DNA of 64,000 nucleotides from Nephrocerus scutellatus (Eukaryota; Arthropoda; Insecta; Diptera; Pipunculidae): contig OX352761.1 of the NCBI GenBank assembly GCA_947095585.1, positions 50,952,019 through 51,016,018 on the forward strand. Reading direction: 5' to 3'. The position numbers were made by a program, and so were the translations under genes. This document shows positions 58,009 through 64,000 of the stretch, one piece after another; position 1 is the stretch's first letter; each line of letters begins with the position of its first letter. The notes beneath the pieces are model-generated. The model had not been told where the DNA came from and did not search any database. It saw only the letters and a list, made by a program, of their open reading frames with translations.

Positions 58009-59111
58009 ATATTATTTTGGACCTTTTCAATATTGCGTTTGTAATTATTTCTAGCTATTCGAAACTTTACAAGGTTTTCTTCAGAAGTGCAACTAACGTA
58101 GTCCAAATGGGCTGCTTTTTTACACGCGACTGCTGACCTGCAATGTTCGTTAAACCATTTATTTTTATGAGTATTTTTCTTTTTAAATGAAGAAGGAATG
58201 CAATTTTTCATTCCTAGCAAAATGGTTGACGTGATAAGTTGTGATGCTTCATCAGCATTATTGCTGGAAAAACAGGTTGACCAATCAAATGAGCTATAAA
58301 ATTGGTTCAGGAGCTCCCAGTTAGCATTTTTATAGTGCCAGAGTAGCCTTTTACTTGTAGTCTCAATAAGGGCTGGAGATATTGAAAATTTGGCTACTAT
58401 CAAAGCATGGTCAGAAAGACCTAATGGAGCAGATACATCAATTGAATATTTATCAGGCATAGTTGTAAGAAATAAATCTAAAAGGTGAGGTGATTGACCA
58501 GTAGTATCGGGATACCTAGTTGGCTTATCAACGAGTTGGGTGAAAAGATTAACATTTGAAAATAGTTCAGCGGTTTCACCTGATCGATCTCTACCATTCG
58601 AATAGGTCAACCATGAATCATTGTGTACATTAAAATCACCCAAGACTACCAATTCTGATGTTTGTGATGATTGGTAAATCTTGTCTATTGTGTCTGATAA
58701 GTAATTAAACTCTATATTAGTGTCATCAGGTGACAAATTAGGACTACGATAAAGGGAACAAATAAATATCGAATGGTTTGAAATTACAATTTCAATCCAT
58801 ATCGTATTGAACATTGGATTACTGTTTGGAATATTAAAATTAGGTACACTAAAACTGATGTCTTCTCGTATAAATAAAATAACCCCACGATGAGGAACCA
58901 AACAGTCGACACGAGAATACCCCTGACATTGAAAATCATTTGGGGAACCCATATAAGAGGCCTGCGTTTCACATAAACTTAGAACCGCAGGTTTATTCGC
59001 GTCAAGATGTGCTACGATCGAGTTGAAATAACTTTTAATGCCGCGAATATTTGTGAAATGAATTTCAAAATAAGAGTTCATTTTACAAATTAAAAATACC
59101 AAACCCGTCAA
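58005..59111 (-). CDS. LINE-A APE-type endonuclease (copy 1)
   Basis: Uninterrupted ~368-codon frame starting at or before 'MNSYFEIHFTNIRGIKSYF'. It has 'VLSLCETQAS' (catalytic Glu), 'FICSLYRSPNLSPDD', 'ELVVLGDFNVHNDSW' (Asp, Asn), 'LLDLFLTT' and 'LGLSDHALIVA' (terminal Ser-Asp-His), the ordered motifs of apurinic-type LINE endonucleases that nick the target and start target-primed reverse transcription. The tail 'CKKAAHLDYVSCTSEENLV' is the linker toward RT. The join to RT is deleted, so no full ORF2 exists. Confidence 0.8.
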   Translation of the reverse strand: MTGLVFLICKMNSYFEIHFTNIRGIKSYFNSIVAHLDANKPAVLSLCETQASYMGSPNDFQCQGYSRVDCLVPHRGVILFIREDISFSVPNFNIPNSNPMFNTIWIEIVISNHSIFICSLYRSPNLSPDDTNIEFNYLSDTIDKIYQSSQTSELVVLGDFNVHNDSWLTYSNGRDRSGETAELFSNVNLFTQLVDKPTRYPDTTGQSPHLLDLFLTTMPDKYSIDVSAPLGLSDHALIVAKFSISPALIETTSKRLLWHYKNANWELLNQFYSSFDWSTCFSSNNADEASQLITSTILLGMKNCIPSSFKKKNTHKNKWFNEHCRSAVACKKAAHLDYVSCTSEENLVKFRIARNNYKRNIEKVQNNI

Positions 59112-59321
59112 GAAGATGAAAATATACGTAAAATAAGATTATAATAAAATAAAAAATCAAAAAATATTATAAATAACAATAATAAGAAGAATTTCTACGA
59201 ACCAACCACTCAACAGTGAAAACGTTACTTATTCGTTTGTAGTACCTGGCCTAACAAACGAAAAAGGCACGCACAGCTACTGAGACAGAAAGTCAATAAA
59301 AATTCTACTTCTAAAAACTAC

Positions 59322-59576
59322 TCAAATAAAATAAAAACTTGAATAACAATACTTTTTAACGTAACTGCTTTTTTGTGTCTGATTCTTTGGTAACGTTACA
59401 ATATGATGTCTTTGTTTTGATTGTATTGCTATCAGCAGTATCCACGCTTGATGAACAATATTGGAAAACGCCTGTAACCGCTGTTCGAGTTCAGCAATTT
59501 TTGTCGTTAGGATTTTATTTGACTTCTTTTGTTGATTCAGTGTGATGATCTTGTCGTTTAGATTATCCAACAGCAC
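59322..59576 (-). pseudogene. LINE-A ORF1 remnant
   Basis: Short coiled-coil-like stretch 'KILTTKIAELEQRLQAFSN' followed by divergent residues. Too short (84 codons) for an ORF1 protein, so probably an internally deleted relic. Sequence between 59577 and 59871 is AT-rich leader without motifs. Confidence 0.4.
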
Positions 59577-59871
59577 CAGACTCTTCGATTATAAATTGGC
59601 GATTGTTTCCGATTTGGTAAATCTACTCCACTTTTGTTGATATTCTTGTTTTCCAAATTACCAATTTGTTCTTTTTATGATCTTGCTTTTTTTATCGATC
59701 TTGACCAATAAATTTAACACTTTTAGATATGAAAAATTAATCTTAAAATATTTTAACACAACAATAAATACTGTATGATATTAAACACAATTTAAAATAA
59801 TGAAAAAAGTTAATTTTAATTAAAATGAAAATATGATAAAATATTTTTAATTTTTTGAAATAAAATTTATT

Positions 59872-61962
59872 TTATGGTCTGGAATTGAGGGAACAAAGCA
59901 AATTCTCAAGCGATTCGTATAAAATTCGGTATGTAGGACTAAAATGCGACTATAAGACTTTTTCCAATGGCAATTCTGGAATATGGTCATTATGGTCTGG
60001 AATTTCGGGAACAAAGCAAATTCTCAAGCGATTCGCATAAAATTCGGTGTGTAGGGCTAAGATGCGACTATAAAACTTTTTCCTATGGCAGTCCTGGAAT
60101 ATGGACATTATGGTCTGGAATTTCGGGAACAAAGCAATTTCTCAAGCGATTCGTATGACATTGGGTATGTAGGACTAAAATGCGACTATAAAACTTTTTC
60201 CTTTGGCAGTTCTGGAATATAGTCATTATGGGCTGGAGTTTCGGGAACAAAGCAATTTCTCAAGCGATTCGTATAAAATTCGGTATGTAGGACTAAAATG
60301 CGACTATAAGACTTCTTCCTATGGATATTCTGGAATATGGTCATTATGGTCTGGAATTTCGGGAACAAAGCAATTTCTCAAGCGATTCGCATGAAATTCG
60401 GTGTGTAGGGCTAAGATGCGACTATAAAACTTTTTCCTATGGCAATTCTGGAATATGGTCATTATGGTCTGGAATTGAGGGAACAAAGAAAATTCTCAAG
60501 CGATTCGCATAAAATTCGGTGTGTAGGGCTAAGATACGACTATAAAACTTTTTCCTATGGCAATTATTGAATATGGTCTGGAATTTAGGGAACAAAGCAA
60601 TTTTTCAAGATATTTTGGTATGTAGGGCTGAGATGCGACTATAAAACTTTTTCCTTTGGCAGTTCTGGAATATAGTCATTATGGTCTGGAATTTCGGGAA
60701 CAAAGCAATTTCTCAAGCGATTCGTATGAAATTCGGTATGCAGGACTAAAATGCGACTATAAGACTTCTTCCTATGGATATTCTGGAATATGGTCATTAT
60801 GGTCTGGAATTTCGGGAACAAAGCAATTTCTCAAGCGATTCGCATGAAATTCGGTGTGTAGGGCTAAGATACGACTATAAAACTTTTTCCAATGGCAATT
60901 CTGGAATATGGTCATTATGGTCTGGAATTTCGGGAATAAAGCAAATTCTCAAGCGATTCGCATAAAATTCGGTGTGTACGGCTAAGATGCGAGTATAAAA
61001 CTTTTTCCTATGGCATTATGGAATATGATCTGGAATTTAGGGAACAAAGCAATTTTTCAAGCTATTCGCATGAAATTTGGTATGTAGGGCTGAGATGCGA
61101 CTATAAAACTTTTTCCTTTGGCAGTAATGGAATATAGTCATTATGGTCTGGAATTTCGGGAACAAAGCAATTTCTCAAGCAATTCGCATGAAATTCGGTG
61201 TGTAGGGCTAAGATACGACTATAAAACTTTTTCCAATGGCAATTCTGGAATATGGTCATTATGGTCTGGAATTTCGGGAACAAAGCAAATTCTCAAGCGA
61301 TTCGCATAAAATTCGGTGTGTACGGCTAAGATGCGAGCATAAAACTTTTTCCTATGGCAATTATGGAATATGGTCTGGAATTTAGGGAACAAAGCAATTT
61401 TTCAAGCTATTCGCATGAAATTTGGTATGTAGGGCTGAGATGCGACTATAAAACTTTTTCCTTTGGCAGTTCTGGAATATAGTGATTATGGTCTGGAATT
61501 TCGGGAACAAAGCAATTTCTCAAGCGATTCGTATGAAATTCGGTATGTAGGACTAAAATGCGACTATAAGACTTCCTCCTATGGATATTCTGGAATATGG
61601 TCATTATGGTCTGGAATTTCGGGAACAAAGCAAATTCTCAAGCGATTCGCATAAAATTCGGTGTGTAGGGCTGAGATGCGACTATAAAACTTTTTCCAAT
61701 GGCAGTTCTGGAATATGGTCATTATGGTCTGGAATTTCGGGAACAAATCAATTTCTCAAACGATTCGTATGAAATTGGGTATGTAGGACTAAAATGCGAC
61801 TATAAGACTTCTTCCTATGGATATTCTGGAATATGGTCATTATCTTCTGAAATTTCGGGAACAAAGCAATTTCTCAAGCGATTCGCATGAAATTCGGTTT
61901 GTAGGACTAAGATACGACTATAAAACTTTTTCCAATGGCAATTCTGGAATATGGTCATTATT
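59872..61962. repeat. 118-bp satellite array, second block
   Basis: Continues in the same register and orientation after LINE-A. 59950-60512 matches 51922-52593 at offsets of 8028 then 7919 (a 109-bp monomer is missing here). The end, 61699-61962, shares with 55869-56130 rare variants such as 'tcattatcttctg' and 'attcggtttgtagg', and both then run into LINE-A. Confidence 0.9.
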
Positions 61963-62300
61963 ATTTTTTTTTTTTTTATATAGAGACTTATTGCCAAGGG
62001 AGGACTCCCTGAATGACTTGCGTCACGGCAATAAGTTGAGCTAAGCCCTTTAGTAAATTCAAAATAAAATAAAAATCGAAGGAATGTGATTTACAATATA
62101 TCACATTCCTCACGTTTGTAGCCGGTTTCAATTTATTTTCTCAGAATTCATTGGAAAAGCAATACGAAAAACGAACACGAATTTAGAACGACGCGAGTCC
62201 AAATACTTTTATCAATGAATCATGGTCAGGGAAAACTACAAAAAACCTTGACCAAGAAAATATTACAAATTATAAAAATAATTTAAAAAATACTGATAAA

Positions 62301-62336
<36 letters not shown>

Positions 62337-64000
62337 TGTATATATTAAGAAACAACTTATGAATACTTTAACCATCATCCTTCAAGAAGTTGTTAACGGC
62401 TAATTTGAACGCCTGCAGATTATAAGATTCTGGAAACACGTGTTCGACCAATTGATTCCACATCGAAGAGACTCTCGGAAAAAAGGAGGATTTAAAGTGT
62501 TGGGTTCTACATGAAAAAAGATTTAAGGCAAATCTATGTTGATTGCACCTTAAACGAGTGTTTACGTTACTGAGAAAAGGCCCAGGAACTAGAGAACGGG
62601 TTTCTAAAGAACATTTATCGTTGTAAAATTTATAGAAAACAGATAAAGCTCCTACATTTCGTCTGTGCTCCAAACTATCAAGATGAACCAAATGCGATCT
62701 TGGAGCACCACCCCACACATATGAATTAAATTCTAAAATTGGTCTAACATAAGATTTATATAATCTTAACACTTCAGAGGGAGTGAAGTAGAAGTTACAA
62801 CGTCTTATGAAGCCTAAACATTGGCTAGCTCTTTTTGAAATTTCATAAATATGTTCTTTCCAGGAAAGATCACTTGATACTTTTAAACCTAACAACTTAA
62901 GTGAATCAGATCTCGCAATAGAGGTACCATTAATAACAGGAGGAACATAATGTTGAGTTGTCTTCTGAGAAAAAAGGCAAGACTGGAATTTATTAGGGTT
63001 AAATTCTACTCTGTTAGAAATGCCCCAATCAAGAATGATTTGAATATTAGACAGAATGGTCAAATTCATTAATTCACGCGAACCATTCAAGTGAGAATTG
63101 CATTCTTTTTGATTGTCAAACTCAATGGAGGCCGATAGTGTTGTATCATCAGCAAATGAATGGATATCACAGGTTGTAGAAGACAACAGGTCGTTGATAT
63201 ATATCAAGAAGAGCGTGGGAGACAAGGATGATCCTTGAGGCACGCCAGCATTGATCCCATGTAAATCTGAAGATATACCATTTAATACAACTTTTATTTT
63301 ACGGTTCCATAAATAATTCTCAATCCATGTAATGAGAGAGGAGTGTTAATTCAGCGCACGAATCTTATTAATAAGACAATCATGCCATACTCTATCAAAA
63401 GCTTTAGCAATATCTAAGGAAACAACGCTTGATTCACCTAGGTTTTCAATGCTTCGCTCCAAACAATGAGTCATGTACGTCATTAGTTCGCCTGAAGATC
63501 GATTTTTACGAAATCCATACTGCACATCGGATAAAAGAACATTCGAATCCAGATAGTTCATTAGTCTGAAATTAACGATAGATTCCATTACCTTCGATAG
63601 AACCGACAACAAAGCAATAGGTCGGTAGTTCGTAGGTGCCGATTTATCACCTTTTTTCGGGACGGGTTGAATATTAGCTATTTTCCAAATTGACGGAAAA
63701 ACACCTGTCTTCATTGAGAGATGAAACAATTTGCTAAGCGGTTTTGCCAAAGTAAGATGACAACTTTTCAATACTAATGGCGGAATACCGTCGGGGCCAG
63801 TCGCTTTATTGGGGTCAAGTTCTTTCAGAATCTTTGAAACAACCCGTTTCCGATAATAGATTTTAGACATACGTGGACCTAGATTCGGGAGAATTGGGGG
63901 GCTTTGATTAGTTAAAGGAAGAGTAGACGCACCAGCGAAATGAGAAGCTAAGAGATTAGCTTTCTCAATATTAGTTCTATAATGAATACCATTATGAAAT
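61963..64000 (-). mobile_element. LINE-A copy 2 (runs off window)
   Basis: Same 3' junction, same 340-bp segment (61963-62306) and T-run (62307-62334) as copy 1. RT is in 62368-63870 and upstream sequence continues to the end; from 63820 on it contains the part that is deleted in copy 1. Paralogous to copy 1 by duplication of satellite plus LINE. Confidence 0.85.
62368..63870 (-). pseudogene. LINE-A reverse transcriptase (copy 2), one stop
   Basis: Contains the complete set of RT motifs: 'DPNKATGPDGIPP', 'PTNYRPIALLSVLSK', 'DVQYGFRKNRSSGELM', 'VSLDIAKAFDRVWH' (first Asp), GVPQGSSLSP, 'FADDTTL' and the C-terminus 'NNFLKDDG'. Between 'KIRALN' and 'HSSLITW' one TAA (about 63344-63346) interrupts it; copy 1 has a sense codon at that base. 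Otherwise open through the window's visible part. Confidence 0.85.

Larger units (their letters stand above)
56131..59871 (-). mobile_element. LINE-A copy 1, inserted in satellite
   Basis: The satellite stops at '..tggtcattat' (56131) and resumes in register at 'ttatggtctgg' (59872), with up to 4 bp (TTAT) duplicated. The 3' side has two T-runs (poly(A) on the minus strand): 56131-56146 and 56487-56528, with a 340-bp segment between. Coding: RT 56562-58008, endonuclease 58005-59111, ORF1 remnant 59322-59576; the 5' leader is at 59577-59871. The organisation is a full LINE of the Jockey/CR1-type group. Confidence 0.85.

Noticed and set aside
43400..62044. Many 60-121 residue open frames on both strands across 43-62 kb (for example around 'MAILEYGHYG' and 'MFPKFQTIM')
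   Set aside because: They are translations of the 118-bp satellite. The frame shifts at each monomer because 118 is not a multiple of three, and both strands are open equally, so no gene is supported.

Overview
The window reads as AT-rich, repeat-dominated arthropod DNA, most likely from an insect. The evidence is an errantivirus with a baculovirus-F-like env, Ty3/gypsy elements, several APE-type non-LTR retrotransposons (LINEs), and one host-type exon with a chitin-binding (peritrophin/CBM14-like) cysteine pattern. I see no bacterial genes, operons, rRNA or tRNA genes. Almost every coding stretch is a decayed mobile element, and species cannot be named from the sequence.

Layout. 1-14.3 kb: a minus-strand errantivirus (env 1149-3278, integrase 4734-5424 and 8596-8850). 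It is interrupted by a TA-flanked foldback element (1682-2421), a dispersed minisatellite-bearing repeat called here Rep-A (3279-4284), a MITE with ~110-bp inverted termini (4302-4733), and a plus-strand Ty3/gypsy element with 111-bp LTRs (5430-8590). A ~5.1 kb piece of this mosaic is repeated in tandem (4120-9215 and 9216-14312). 14.4-20.7 kb: LINE-B on the minus strand, with an FP25K-like ORF1, fused to a gypsy gag fragment; this ~2.65 kb chimera is also tandemly duplicated. 20.7-33.5 kb: a second gypsy element (G2, minus strand). Its 3' LTR holds an errantivirus-type solo LTR with internal minisatellites, its gag holds a 5'-truncated LINE with a 17-bp target duplication, and its 5' LTR is split by a complete LINE-C with a 12-bp target duplication. 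33.5-39.9 kb: a decayed gypsy fragment (G3), an LTR-like segment with Rep-A inside it, and a host terminal exon, again as a ~2.76 kb tandem duplication whose breakpoint falls inside the host exon. 40.3-42.3 kb: an internally deleted RTE-like LINE. 43.3-62.0 kb: a 118-bp satellite with higher-order structure, interrupted at 56.1-59.9 kb by LINE-A; a second LINE-A copy starts at 62.0 kb and runs off the window.

The elements do not form a pathway. Together they record nested insertion followed by repeated local tandem duplication. The most notable points are three separate tandem duplications with small junction homologies, satellite higher-order units of 18-19 monomers, a LINE amplified together with satellite DNA, a possible Helentron-like repeat supported by an empty/filled site comparison, and a duplicated, truncated host exon. 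Identities are judged by eye; no alignment or database search was run.
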